From Planococcus salinus (GTDB taxonomy: Bacteria > Bacillota > Bacilli > Bacillales_A > Planococcaceae): a stretch of 64,000 nt of DNA. This document shows, one piece after another, positions 54,637-63,067 of the stretch (its first letter is position 1; the number at the start of each line of letters is the position of its first letter). The stretch is taken from assembly GCF_003719725.1 (NCBI RefSeq), contig NZ_RIAX01000007.1:62001-126000 (forward strand), read 5' to 3'. A model generated the notes under the pieces. It did not search any database and was not told the origin of the DNA. It was given only the letters and a program-made list of their open reading frames with translations. A program made the translations under genes and the position numbers.

Positions 54637-55836
54637 TCACAAATCCCGGTCTTCATTCACTTTAAAAAAGCGGAATCTGAGGATAACAGAAGCGCAAAAG
54701 ACCAGAAAAGCAAGCAGTACAGAAAAATTCAATGCCCCGTTTTCGCCAAAGTGCTCAATGAGGAACGTATAGGCAAGAGGGGCAACGGCGGACAAAAGAA
54801 AACCGGGCACCAGCAGTTTGCCGACCAATGAGCCATAAGTTTTGTGGTCAAATAACACAAGTGGCAGCGTTCCTCTTGTGATCGTCATCAGACCATTGCC
54901 GGCACCGAAAAGAAAAGCGAAAAAAAAGGCGGCTGTGAGAAACTGGCCGCTGAATAGGCCGATGGCAAAACCAACCGGCAAAACGGCCGAAGCCGCAACC
55001 GTCAAGGTAATGGGATGAAGACGTCTGCCGAAGACAACTTCGCACAGCCGTGCCAATGATTGTCCGATACCCCGCAGTGTAGAAATCCATACCGATGCCG
55101 CAGCTGTCAGGCCAAGGCCTGCAAGCAGACTGATCATGTGTGTCGACATCCCGGCATTCAGGAAGTTAAGAACAGTGAAAATCAAGGTATACAAACTGGC
55201 GGCAATCATCCGTTCACGGGCATTGCCAGCTGATGCAGGAGGATGAGGAATTGGGTTTTCCGCATCCGGCTGCTGTTCTTCAAAACGGTTTTTAGGGATG
55301 GACAGATGCAGTGGAACCGTCGACAAAGCAAAACCGGCATAGACCAACAGCGCTGCGCGCCACCCGAAAGTTTCAGCAAGGAAAAAGCCGATGGGCCAAA
55401 AGAGCGTGGAGGCCAATCCGCCAAGCAGCGTAATTTGTGATATGGGCCGTTTGGCCGCAGCTCCGCCGATTCGGGCCAGAGAAGCGAATGCGGCATCATA
55501 CAGCGTCAAGCGCATCGCAAAACCGAGCAACACCCAGGAAACGTAGTAATTCGGAATGGTTTGAGACAATGCAATTCCGGTACAGCTGAAAGCAAGCAGC
55601 ACAGAACCGACCGTCATGACAATGCGACCACCGTATTGATCGATTAACCGGCCTGTCAACGGAGAAGTGATTGCCATAATAATAAGAGCTGCTGAAAACC
55701 CGCCATAAACAGTGGAACTTTCCCAGCCCAGATCCTGGGATATGTAATCGCCGAAGGCAGCAATCAAGTAAAAGGAAATCCCCCAGCAGATCAATTGGGA
55801 AATTCCCAGGAAGAGAATGGTTTGCCGGGTGATCAT
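54637..55836 (-). CDS. MFS transporter
   Basis: 399 residues, 12 membrane helices. Motif A is SPLTGRLIDQYGGRIVM (about 55-70), the second half begins after a short hydrophilic loop rich in Pro/Glu (about 190-215, EEQQPDAENPIPHPP). It resembles the oxalate/formate and monocarboxylate-type MFS group by its FGDYISQDLGWESSTVYGGFSAAL start, suggesting an organic anion substrate; this is tentative. AAAGGAAGTGAG lies about 12 nt before ATG 55836; the frame extends upstream to 55920. Confidence 0.8.
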   Translation of the reverse strand: MITRQTILFLGISQLICWGISFYLIAAFGDYISQDLGWESSTVYGGFSAALIIMAITSPLTGRLIDQYGGRIVMTVGSVLLAFSCTGIALSQTIPNYYVSWVLLGFAMRLTLYDAAFASLARIGGAAAKRPISQITLLGGLASTLFWPIGFFLAETFGWRAALLVYAGFALSTVPLHLSIPKNRFEEQQPDAENPIPHPPASAGNARERMIAASLYTLIFTVLNFLNAGMSTHMISLLAGLGLTAAASVWISTLRGIGQSLARLCEVVFGRRLHPITLTVAASAVLPVGFAIGLFSGQFLTAAFFFAFLFGAGNGLMTITRGTLPLVLFDHKTYGSLVGKLLVPGFLLSAVAPLAYTFLIEHFGENGALNFSVLLAFLVFCASVILRFRFFKVNEDRDL

Positions 55837-55976
55837 TGCTGACTCACTTCCTTTCGATGGGCAGCAAAAGCTGTATTCCGCTCTTGAAAAGGGTATACAA
55901 AAAGAACAGTCCTGCTGCATCTGCTTTTAGTTTAACGCAAATTTTCAGTGAATAGAATACTTCGGAGGTGAAAGCG

Positions 55977-56567
55977 ATGGGAACGTGGTTTCCAAAATTT
56001 TATGATCCCTTAATGAAACCGCTTGAGAAAATGGGATTTGATAAGGTAAGAAAAGAGCTTATAGCCAAAGCGGAAGGAAGGGTACTGGAAGTCGGTTCCG
56101 GAACAGGTGCAAATTTTCGGCATTACAGAAAAGCCGTCGAAGTCGATGCAACGGAGCCGAATCCTTTGATGCTGAAACAATCCATTAAACAGGCTGAAAA
56201 GTCTTACGTACCGGTGGTGTTATATCCCGCAAAAGCTGAAGAACTGCCATTCCCTGACAAAACGTTTGATACAGTCACGGCAACTCTGGTGTTCTGTACC
56301 ATTCCCGAGCCGGAAAAAGCGCTGCAGGAAATTCGGAGAGTTTGCAAACAGGGAGCTAAAATACTGCTTTTTGAGCACGTCAGGATGAACGGGAAGCTGG
56401 CAGGGAAGACACAGGACCTGTTGACTCCCATATGGAAAAAAGCGTTTGATGGCTGCCATTTAAATCGGAACACTCTGGAGCTGGTGAAGCGATCCGGTTT
56501 GATCGTTTTGGATGTAACTTCTTATTCAGGCGGTCTTTTTCTGGTCATTGAATGCGTGAATGGGTAA
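55977..56567 (+). CDS. class I SAM-dependent methyltransferase
   Basis: 196 residues. Motif I VLEVGSGTGANF (about 38-49), acidic motif II VDATEPNP and motif III LPFPDKTFDTVTATLVFCTIPEPEKALQEIRRVCKQGAKILLFEHVR are clear. The opening FPKFYDPLMKPLEK resembles phosphatidylethanolamine/UbiE-like or thiol methyltransferases such as METTL7 relatives. The acceptor is unknown. CGGAGGTG is upstream of the ATG at 55977; the frame's GTG at 55968 lies in that site. A terminator follows. Confidence 0.83.
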   Translation: MGTWFPKFYDPLMKPLEKMGFDKVRKELIAKAEGRVLEVGSGTGANFRHYRKAVEVDATEPNPLMLKQSIKQAEKSYVPVVLYPAKAEELPFPDKTFDTVTATLVFCTIPEPEKALQEIRRVCKQGAKILLFEHVRMNGKLAGKTQDLLTPIWKKAFDGCHLNRNTLELVKRSGLIVLDVTSYSGGLFLVIECVNG

Positions 56568-56607
56568 CGGCAATCGTTTGGTGGTTTTGTTGGTCAACGA
56601 AAAATGG

Positions 56608-56646
56608 AAAAGCCGTAAGCTTTCAGGAAGCTTACGGCTTTTTTTA
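56608..56646. terminator. bidirectional terminator
   Basis: AAAGCCGTAAGCTT and AAGCTTACGGCTTT, a 14-bp perfect stem, 5-nt loop, T7. Confidence 0.9.
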
Positions 56647-57621
56647 TTTCTCGTCTTTTGCTGTTTCCCATGTAGGCACACCGTCATCCTGGTCAAATTC
56701 GATGATGATGTCTGTCACACTTGGTACGGCTTCTTCAATCTTTTTTTCGATATAATCGCGCAGTTCATCGGCTTCGGCGACGGTCATAGTCGGATCCACT
56801 TCCACACGAAGTTCAACATGGAGGCTGTCACCTTCTTTGATGACATTCAAATCCTGGATATCGTTTATTTGGTCATGCTGCAAAATTCTGGCTCCCATTT
56901 TCGCCTGCATTTTAACATCTGCCACGCCCAGGGCCCCTGCTGCATTATCCAGAAATATACGGCCGACAACTAAAATAAGTGCAAGGCCAATAATGATTGA
57001 GGCATATCCGGTTGCGCTGTGGAAAGGGGTATATGTGGCAACGACAATTGCCAACAGCGCAAGAATCGCTCCTCCCACTGCTACATTGTCTTCCAAAAAG
57101 ACCAGTTTCGTCGCTGGATTTGCTTCTTTGACATGCTTATAGCTTTGCGGAATGATTTTCAATCCTTTGATCTGTTCTTTCGGTAAATGTTCTGTCACTT
57201 CTTTCATCGCTTTATAAAGAACAAATGATTCCAATACTGTAGCTACGGCAAGCACGCCGATATTCAGCCAGAACCATTCTTCTGAATGAACCGCGTCAGA
57301 AATGTGATGGATCCCTTCGACGATGGTTTCATAAGCCAGGACACCGACAACCAATACGGCACCCAGCAGCACCAGATTGACCAACCGGCCAAATCCGCCC
57401 GGGAAACGTTCAGTCGGTTCTTTTTTGCTCAATGCAGAGCCGATGAAGACGAAAAACTGGTTGGCAGCGTCCCCGAAGCTGTGCATCATTTCGGCAAACA
57501 TCGCCACGTTTCCTGTGATTAAATAGGCGCCTGTTTTCAAGATCCCGACGACAGTATTAATAATGGCAGCCCATAACGCCGATTTGGATCCAAAAGTTAA
57601 AAGCCGGAAAAACTCTTTCAT
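56644..57621 (-). CDS. cation diffusion facilitator (CDF) transporter, ZnT9-like
   Basis: 325 residues, six membrane helices plus a C-terminal cytoplasmic ferredoxin-like domain (about 235-310). Metal site A is HSFGDAAN in TM2 (H-x3-D); in TM5 the usual HxxxD is replaced by EDNVAVG, as in the SLC30A9/ZNT9-like group. It effluxes Zn2+, Mn2+ or Fe2+ in exchange for protons; the site change makes the metal uncertain. AGGAGTGGG precedes the ATG. Convergent with the methyltransferase. Confidence 0.86.
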   Translation of the reverse strand: MKEFFRLLTFGSKSALWAAIINTVVGILKTGAYLITGNVAMFAEMMHSFGDAANQFFVFIGSALSKKEPTERFPGGFGRLVNLVLLGAVLVVGVLAYETIVEGIHHISDAVHSEEWFWLNIGVLAVATVLESFVLYKAMKEVTEHLPKEQIKGLKIIPQSYKHVKEANPATKLVFLEDNVAVGGAILALLAIVVATYTPFHSATGYASIIIGLALILVVGRIFLDNAAGALGVADVKMQAKMGARILQHDQINDIQDLNVIKEGDSLHVELRVEVDPTMTVAEADELRDYIEKKIEEAVPSVTDIIIEFDQDDGVPTWETAKDEK

Positions 57622-57739
57622 AATCCCACTCCTTTTGCCTTTATTTATAGAAGAAATTTTTTGATGTCTCTATTTAATTCCCATTGGGGGATAAAACAAA
57701 CCCCGTCAAAGCTAAAAGGAAAAAGGAGGAGATAATGCT

Positions 57740-57816
57740 TTGACATTCCGCAAAAAATGCAGTACATTATCAAATGGACGAACATTAACATGCAAAATAA
57801 AATTTATTATTCGTAT
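57740..57816 (+). promoter_or_regulatory. guaC promoter and PurR-box-like pair
   Basis: TTGACA (57740-57745), 17 nt, TACATT (57763-57768). Downstream, ACGAACATTAA (57778-57788) matches a PurBox, and the inverted TTATTATTCGTAT (57804-57816) could be the second box. In B. subtilis guaC belongs to the PurR regulon, consistent with this. Confidence 0.55.
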
Positions 57817-57831
57817 ATAGGGGTGTAAGAA

Positions 57832-58815
57832 ATGGAAAATGTGTTTGATTACGAAGATATTCAGTTAGTTCCTGCAAAAGCAGTTGTAGATAGCCGTTCT
57901 GAATGTGATACATCCGTGGAATTCGGGGGGCGGACCTTTAAATTACCGGTGGTGCCTGCCAACATGCAGACCATCATCGACGAAAATATTGCCGTGTTTC
58001 TAGCAGAAAACGATTATTTCTATATATTGCACCGTTTTAAGCCGGAGCAGCGTCTGGCTTTTGCCAAAGACATGCAGGAGCGCGGCCTTTACGCTTCCAT
58101 CAGCGTCGGTGTAAAAGAGGAAGAATACCAGTTTGTTCAGCAATTGGCGGACGAAGGGCTTTCGCCTGAATACATCACCATTGATGTGGCGCATGGCCAT
58201 TCCAACGGTGTGATCAACATGATTCGTCACATAAAAAAACTGTTGCCCGACAGCTTTGTCATTGCAGGCAATGTGGGCACACCTGAAGCAGTGAGAGAAT
58301 TGGAGAATGCAGGAGCGGACGCCACAAAAGTCGGAATTGGCCCTGGTAAAGTGTGCATCACAAAAATCAAAACCGGGTTTGGAACAGGTGGCTGGCAACT
58401 GGCTGCTCTTCGCTGGTGTGCAAAAGCGGCAAGCAAGCCGGTCATTGCCGACGGCGGAATCCGGACACATGGCGACATCGCGAAATCTGTGCGCTTCGGG
58501 GCATCCATGGTTATGATCGGTTCTTTGTTTGCCGGTCACGAAGAGTCACCTGGTCAAACAGTTGAGAAAGACGGACAGTTATTCAAGGAATACTTCGGCT
58601 CAGCTTCAGAATTTCAAAAAGGCGAACGGAAAAACGTGGAAGGCAAAAAGATGTATGTGGAATACAGGGGTTCTTTAAAAGATACGCTTATCGAAATGGA
58701 GCAGGACCTCCAATCAGCCATCTCCTACGCAGGTGGCGATAAACTCGACGCCATTCGCCATGTGGATTATGTTGTCGTGAAAAACTCGATTTTCAATGGA
58801 GACAAAGTTTACTGA
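57832..58815 (+). CDS. guaC: GMP reductase
   Basis: 327 residues, IMPDH/GMPR barrel without the CBS domains of IMPDH. Catalytic Cys175 is in [22 protein letters not shown] residues lie in [14 protein letters not shown] and [12 protein letters not shown]. It matches the FirmicuteS-type GuaC (YumD) in length and in the start [10 protein letters not shown]. It converts GMP to IMP with NADPH for purine balance. GGGGTG precedes the ATG. Monocistronic. Confidence 0.94.
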   Translation: MENVFDYEDIQLVPAKAVVDSRSECDTSVEFGGRTFKLPVVPANMQTIIDENIAVFLAENDYFYILHRFKPEQRLAFAKDMQERGLYASISVGVKEEEYQFVQQLADEGLSPEYITIDVAHGHSNGVINMIRHIKKLLPDSFVIAGNVGTPEAVRELENAGADATKVGIGPGKVCITKIKTGFGTGGWQLAALRWCAKAASKPVIADGGIRTHGDIAKSVRFGASMVMIGSLFAGHEESPGQTVEKDGQLFKEYFGSASEFQKGERKNVEGKKMYVEYRGSLKDTLIEMEQDLQSAISYAGGDKLDAIRHVDYVVVKNSIFNGDKVY

Positions 58816-58835
58816 ACAAAACTACAGCCGATACA

Positions 58836-58876
58836 GAAAAACCTCCGCATTCAAAAGGAATGCGGAGGTTTTTTCA
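58836..58876. terminator. bidirectional terminator
   Basis: AAAAACCTCCGCATTC and GAATGCGGAGGTTTTT with a 5-nt loop; serves guaC and the minus-strand glycosyltransferase. Confidence 0.9.
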
Positions 58877-59920
58877 TTCTTTGCGGAAAACCCATGAGCG
58901 TTGGACGACAAACCCAAATATGAAGAGTACCGTATCGACCAGGACCTTCAGGATCACTTCGCCTCTTCCCAGCCATTCGGCATACAGTAAATGGACAGAT
59001 GCCGCTGACATGATCATGATGGAAGCGGCCAGTATATAATAGCGGACCAGCGATTTTTTGGAACCCTGGCCGAATACTTTGTGGCGATTGACAAAGTAAT
59101 TGAACAGAGAAGACAAAACCCGAGCGGCAACTGTCGCCAGAATGATGAATAATTCCGGAGCTTCGTCACGCAGGAGCTGGATAAAAATCCAGTAAAGGCC
59201 GACATCGAGGCCAAAAGAAGCTGCCCCGGATAAGCCATAAAAAATAAACACTTTATAAATATGGAAAGAATCCCTCAACGGATCAAAATGTGAGGACTTG
59301 TTTTCGTCGATATACACGGTTTCAATTGTCACTTCTGAAAGCGGGATGCCTTTCGGTTTCAGTGCAGCGAGCATGTTCATTTCGTATTCAAAACGCTCTC
59401 CGATTACAGTCAACAGGTGGCGCAGATATTTGACCGGAATTCCGCGCAATCCGGTTTGCGTATCGGTAAGTTTGGTTCCGATTGCCAGTCGAAACAAAAG
59501 ACGTGTCATCTTGTTGCCGAAACGACTCCTGAATGGAACATCTTTTTGGCTGAAATCCCTGGCGCCAAGGACGACGTCATCCGGGTTTTCTTTCATTTGA
59601 CGGGCAATTTTAAGCATGTCAGATGCTAAATGCTGACCATCTGCATCCGCGGTGATGACGGCTTGAATGGGCAGTTGATGGTTGAGTATGTAATGGAATG
59701 CTGTTTTTAATGCACGACCTTTTCCCTGATTCGCGGCATGACGCAATACGGTGACTTCCGGAATAGGAGAAATCGATTCGAAAAAATCGGCATATTCGGG
59801 CCCGCTGCCATCATCTACAACAATGACGCGCTGAAAACCGGCTGTCAAAATGTCGTTGATGGTGGTATGGCATTTTTGATCGGGCTTATAAGCGGGGATG
59901 ATAATGGCAACCTGTTTCAC
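58874..59920 (-). CDS. bifunctional glycosyltransferase family 2 / GtrA-like protein
   Basis: 348 residues. N-terminal GT-A domain (1-220): IIIPAYKPD, VVDDGSG, ADADGQHLASDM (DxD equivalent) and DTQTGLRGIP. C-terminal GtrA domain (about 225-345) with four membrane helices (GLSGAASFGLDVGLYWIFI, NYFVNRHKVF, SWVFRKE end). Such fusions make and flip polyprenyl-phosphate sugars for decorating teichoic acids or other surface glycans. GTG at 59920 is 5 nt past GGAGGT; the frame continues upstream without a site. Confidence 0.88.
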   Translation of the reverse strand: MKQVAIIIPAYKPDQKCHTTINDILTAGFQRVIVVDDGSGPEYADFFESISPIPEVTVLRHAANQGKGRALKTAFHYILNHQLPIQAVITADADGQHLASDMLKIARQMKENPDDVVLGARDFSQKDVPFRSRFGNKMTRLLFRLAIGTKLTDTQTGLRGIPVKYLRHLLTVIGERFEYEMNMLAALKPKGIPLSEVTIETVYIDENKSSHFDPLRDSFHIYKVFIFYGLSGAASFGLDVGLYWIFIQLLRDEAPELFIILATVAARVLSSLFNYFVNRHKVFGQGSKKSLVRYYILAASIMIMSAASVHLLYAEWLGRGEVILKVLVDTVLFIFGFVVQRSWVFRKE

Positions 59921-60173
59921 GAATGACCTCCTATCTGGCTCTGTATGAACAGAACAAACTCTCAATTGGCAAGAAAACAACGGCTGATTCAATAGTAGTA
60001 TATCTGGTGAATAAAGACAAAATTAAGCTGAAAGCGGAGAAGGTTCTGGAAAAACCTATTCGTCGCTGAATATAGTTCTCTTACCCCAGTGCTGGTCTCT
60101 TCACACAATTTATTAAGAATTTCTTCAGAAAAGCCCTCCTTGATTAGCAGTTCGCAGGGGAGATTTCAGCTTT
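59921..60173. other. intergenic stretch, no gene seen
   Basis: AT-rich left part probably holds the promoter of the minus-strand glycosyltransferase (tatattact-like elements near 59990). No convincing open frame or hairpin. It leads into the 20-bp repeat array. Confidence 0.5.
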
Positions 60174-60293
60174 ATGCGCGTTTATAAAAACATATGCGCG
60201 CTTGGTGGGATATATGAGCGCTCAAGAAAATATTTGCGCGTTCAGCAGGATTTATGCGCGCTTAAAAAATTTTATGCACGTTCGTCAAAATTC
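60174..60293. repeat. 20-bp x 6 intergenic tandem array
   Basis: Six consecutive units begin at 60174, 60194, 60214, 60234, 60254 and 60274, each exactly 20 bp. The conserved half is WTGMGCGYT-like (ATGCGCGCTT, ATGAGCGCTC, TTGCGCGTTC, ATGCACGTTC); the other half varies. The period equals about two helical turns. Upstream of an M15 peptidase terminator and downstream of nothing coding on either strand. Confidence 0.9.
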
Positions 60294-60319
60294 GACAAGA
60301 ATCCGTAGTTGAAGTAACG

Positions 60320-60348
60320 AAAAAAGCGCCCAATAAGGCGCTTTTTTG
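60320..60348. terminator. terminator
   Basis: AAAAAAGCGCC-CAATAA-GGCGCTTTTTT, symmetric; terminates the minus-strand M15 gene. Confidence 0.9.
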
Positions 60349-60353
60349 CTTTG

Positions 60354-60917
60354 TTACTCCTCCAAAACATCTTCCGGACGCCATCCGCGCTGCAGTTCTT
60401 TGATTGATAAGCCGAACGTCATCTGGAGGTGCGGATAATCCCTGAAACGTTCCCAGTCTCCGCCCCATTCAAAGCCCAGCTCTTTGGCAATGTCCGCCAC
60501 TTCAAACCAGTCGCGCCTGCCGTTGCCGTTATCGTCCCGTTCAATATCCCACACCACATTGCCGTCGTCCAATTGCAGCGCAAAGTCGATCGCCAAGCCA
60601 TAGTTGTGATAGGACTCGCCGCCTCTGGCATAGGTTACGACATTGCCGGAATCCTCCCGGCCCTGTCTGTACAAAGCTTCCTGCTCTTCGACAGAACGGA
60701 AGCCGTCTGTAATGACGATGTCGATGCCAATTTCCTCCGTTCTTTCAATCAGCCGGTCCCTGTGTTCAGCGACAATTGGATGAAGGCGTGTAGGCAGTGG
60801 CCGTTGCCTCAACTCTTCTCTGAACGCCAATTCTTTTTGTACCCATATGAATAAAAAACCGCCAAGAACCAGTAAAAAAATAATTATAAGAGCGGTTTTC
60901 ACGTTTTTCAAATTCAT
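60354..60917 (-). CDS. M15 family peptidase (CwlK/VanY-type), membrane-anchored
   Basis: 187 residues. An N-terminal helix (about 7-26, TALIIIFLLVLGGFLFIWV) anchors a peptidase M15 domain. Zn-ligand motifs: SYHNYGLAIDFAL (HxxGxAxD) and the late DYPHLQM (xxH). ITDGFRSVEEQEALYRQGR is the usual preceding block. Related to B. subtilis CwlK, an L-alanyl-D-glutamate endopeptidase, so it probably cuts peptide stems in the wall. AGAGGTG precedes the ATG. Also like phage endolysins, but no phage genes are near. Confidence 0.88.
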   Translation of the reverse strand: MNLKNVKTALIIIFLLVLGGFLFIWVQKELAFREELRQRPLPTRLHPIVAEHRDRLIERTEEIGIDIVITDGFRSVEEQEALYRQGREDSGNVVTYARGGESYHNYGLAIDFALQLDDGNVVWDIERDDNGNGRRDWFEVADIAKELGFEWGGDWERFRDYPHLQMTFGLSIKELQRGWRPEDVLEE

Positions 60918-61014
60918 TCACCTCTATAATTTCATTGTAGCAAAAAACTTAATAGGGGTATCCTCGCAGAGTTTTTGATACGATAGAAGAAACAGAGAAA
61001 AGGAGAGGATACAT

Positions 61015-61746
61015 ATGGTCATCGAATTGATGAAATCCCACGCGTCTGTGCGCGATTACAAAGAAAAGCAATTAACACGTGAAGAAGTGAGCGAACTGGT
61101 GGAGGCGGCACAGCATGCGGCAACGTCCCATTTTGTGCAAGCGTATTCAATAGTATGGGTGACAGATCCCGAAAAACGAAAAAAACTGGGTGAATTGTCC
61201 AAAAATCCAAAGCAAATGGAAGGGGCAGGTGCAGTTTTTCTTATGTGTGCGGATTATAACCGCTTGAAGCACGCGGGAGAAATGCAGAACCAGTCCATCG
61301 TCTTTGACCAGGCGGAAAACTTGATCGTAGCGGTGACAGACGTGGGGTTGATGGCTCAGAACCTGGCACTTGCCGCCGAATCAAAAGGGTATGGCATCTG
61401 TTATATCGGCGGAGTCCGCAATGATATGCAGGCAATCAGTGACCTGGTCGGTCTGCCGGAAGGTGTTTTCCCGGTTTACGGGTTAACTGTCGGTGTACCG
61501 AACGAAGCCAATGAAGTGAAGCCGCGTTTGCCGGTGGAAGCGATTCTGCATGAAAACGAGTACGATGAAGCCAAATACGAAACTTTGCTTCCTGAGTATG
61601 ATCAAACCTTGAAAAATTATTACGCAAGTCGCGGTTCCAACCAAAAATCAGCGACTTGGAGTGAACAAATGGCGACATTCCTGCGCAAGCCGCGGCGTGA
61701 AGATATCCGTGAAGTGGTAGCGAAAAAAGGATACCTTTTCAAATAG
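61015..61746 (+). CDS. nfsA: oxygen-insensitive NADPH nitroreductase (NfsA family)
   Basis: 243 residues, FMN-dependent. MKSHASVRDYKEKQLT (phosphate-binding Ser/Arg), AAQHAATSHFVQAYSIVWV, GLMAQNLALAAESKGYGICYIGGVRND and the GLTVGVPNEANEVKPRLP block match NfsA/NfrA proteins. It reduces nitroaromatics, quinones or FMN using NADPH. AAAGGAGAGG lies before the ATG. Adjacent to a lipoprotein gene 55 nt downstream; a link is not evident. Confidence 0.9.
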   Translation: MVIELMKSHASVRDYKEKQLTREEVSELVEAAQHAATSHFVQAYSIVWVTDPEKRKKLGELSKNPKQMEGAGAVFLMCADYNRLKHAGEMQNQSIVFDQAENLIVAVTDVGLMAQNLALAAESKGYGICYIGGVRNDMQAISDLVGLPEGVFPVYGLTVGVPNEANEVKPRLPVEAILHENEYDEAKYETLLPEYDQTLKNYYASRGSNQKSATWSEQMATFLRKPRREDIREVVAKKGYLFK

Positions 61747-61801
61747 TTAGCTCTCTCTGATTTTTCTATTGGTTAAATAGGGAAACAATGAGGAGGGTAC
61801 T

Positions 61802-62392
61802 ATGAAGAAATGGCTGATTTTATCGGGGATGCTCATACTGGCAGCCTGCAGCAGTGAGAATGGTGAAGAGCTGACGATTGAACCGAAAAAGCTGGAAGCG
61901 GAAGAACAAGCGCTTGTGGACTCGACGGCAATGGAGTTCATGGAATACTTCTATTTGAATGGAGAATTCCCGAAAGACTATAATATACAGCTTGAACTGG
62001 AACATTATCGCCTGGGGGAGAAAATCGATCCGTTCTCTTCAATGAGCAGCTTTCCGGTGGATTCATTTGACAACGGTTTGTTGGCATTCGGAAAGGCTTC
62101 AGATCTGGAAGGGCATACGAGCTTTGTGGTTTCGACGCCTGCAGGGAAAGTTGTGAATTCACATGAAGTCGATGCGCAAGGCGGAATGCTGAGTTCCTGG
62201 GGCGGGCTTCTGGAAGACCCGCAAGTGCTGGAAAAAGAGCAGCCGGTCTATGCCGCTTATTATGCCTCAACGTCAGGACAAAGCATGGAAAGCGGCGGGT
62301 TTCTCGATGAAAATGGGGCTCTTGATATGATGCGCATTCAGGACCTGGACCATTTCTATGCGTTGGCGATTAGACTTGTTGAGGAGGAGTAA
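61802..62392 (+). CDS. hypothetical lipoprotein
   Basis: 196 residues. A type II signal peptide with lipobox LAAC (Cys16) puts it on the outer face of the membrane. The mature part is acidic and soluble, with no recognised domain; LELEHYRLGEKIDPFSS and GHTSFVVSTPAGKVVNSHEV suggest a beta-rich fold. GAGGAGGG is just before the ATG. It is separated by only 2 nt from the following NAD(P)-binding gene, so they are one operon. Confidence 0.75.
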   Translation: MKKWLILSGMLILAACSSENGEELTIEPKKLEAEEQALVDSTAMEFMEYFYLNGEFPKDYNIQLELEHYRLGEKIDPFSSMSSFPVDSFDNGLLAFGKASDLEGHTSFVVSTPAGKVVNSHEVDAQGGMLSSWGGLLEDPQVLEKEQPVYAAYYASTSGQSMESGGFLDENGALDMMRIQDLDHFYALAIRLVEEE

Positions 62393-62394
62393 AG

Positions 62395-63009
62395 ATGAGA
62401 ATCGCTGTATTCGGTGCTACTGGACGAGTCGGCAGTGAAATATTACGACTGGCGCTTGAAGACGGCCACCACGTGAAAGCGTTGGTCAGGAGACGGAAGT
62501 TGGATGAACATCCGAACCTGGAAATGATTGTCGGCGATGTGAAAAACCTGGCGGATGTTGCAGCGACCGTTGCTGGAGCAGATGCGGTGTTCAGTGCAAT
62601 CGGCACCGACCGGACGACGACGTTGACAGAAGCGATGCCGTTGATCATCGCTTCGATGCATGCCAATAACGTCAGGCGCATCATTACCATCGGCACAGCA
62701 GGCATCTTGAACAGCCGACTGACGCCCGGGCTTCTTCGCTACCGTGGAGGGGACTCGAAGCGCAAGCTAACATTTGCCGCAGAACAGCACGAAGCGGTTT
62801 ATCGTTTATTGGAAGAGACCGAATTGGACTGGACCATTGTCTGTCCGACCTATTTGCCGGACGGGGAGGCGCGTGGAGATTACCGCATTGAAAAAGACTT
62901 TTTGCCGGAGGGCGGAAAGGAAATCACAGTGGGGGACACCGCGCATTTCGCTTACCGGCAGCTGAAAGAAACGGAGTTCGTGCGTAACCGTGCAGGGATC
63001 GCCTACTAA
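62395..63009 (+). CDS. NAD(P)-binding oxidoreductase (YwnB/BLVRB-like atypical SDR)
   Basis: 204 residues. The dinucleotide loop VFGATGRVGSEILRLAL (GxxGxxG) opens the protein; ALVRRRKLDEHPNLEMIVGDV follows as in NmrA-like and flavin-reductase-type SDRs, and WTIVCPTYLPDG is the characteristic late block. It lacks YxxxK, normal for this group. It may reduce flavin/biliverdin-type substrates or sense NADP. GAGGAGT lies before the ATG, inside the lipoprotein gene end. Confidence 0.82.
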   Translation: MRIAVFGATGRVGSEILRLALEDGHHVKALVRRRKLDEHPNLEMIVGDVKNLADVAATVAGADAVFSAIGTDRTTTLTEAMPLIIASMHANNVRRIITIGTAGILNSRLTPGLLRYRGGDSKRKLTFAAEQHEAVYRLLEETELDWTIVCPTYLPDGEARGDYRIEKDFLPEGGKEITVGDTAHFAYRQLKETEFVRNRAGIAY

Positions 63010-63023
63010 AAGCAGAAGAACTT

Positions 63024-63064
63024 AAAAACCCCGCAAAAGACAACTTGTCTTTTGCGGGGTTTTG
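63024..63064. terminator. bidirectional terminator
   Basis: AAAACCCCGCAAAAGACA and TGTCTTTTGCGGGGTTTT, an 18-bp perfect stem with a 3-4 nt loop. Confidence 0.92.
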
Positions 63065-63067
63065 ATG

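Noticed and set aside
60174-60293. Reading the 20-bp array as a CRISPR
   Set aside because: Conserved part is under 11 bp and the variable part about 10 bp; no cas genes. Repeat and spacer sizes do not fit.
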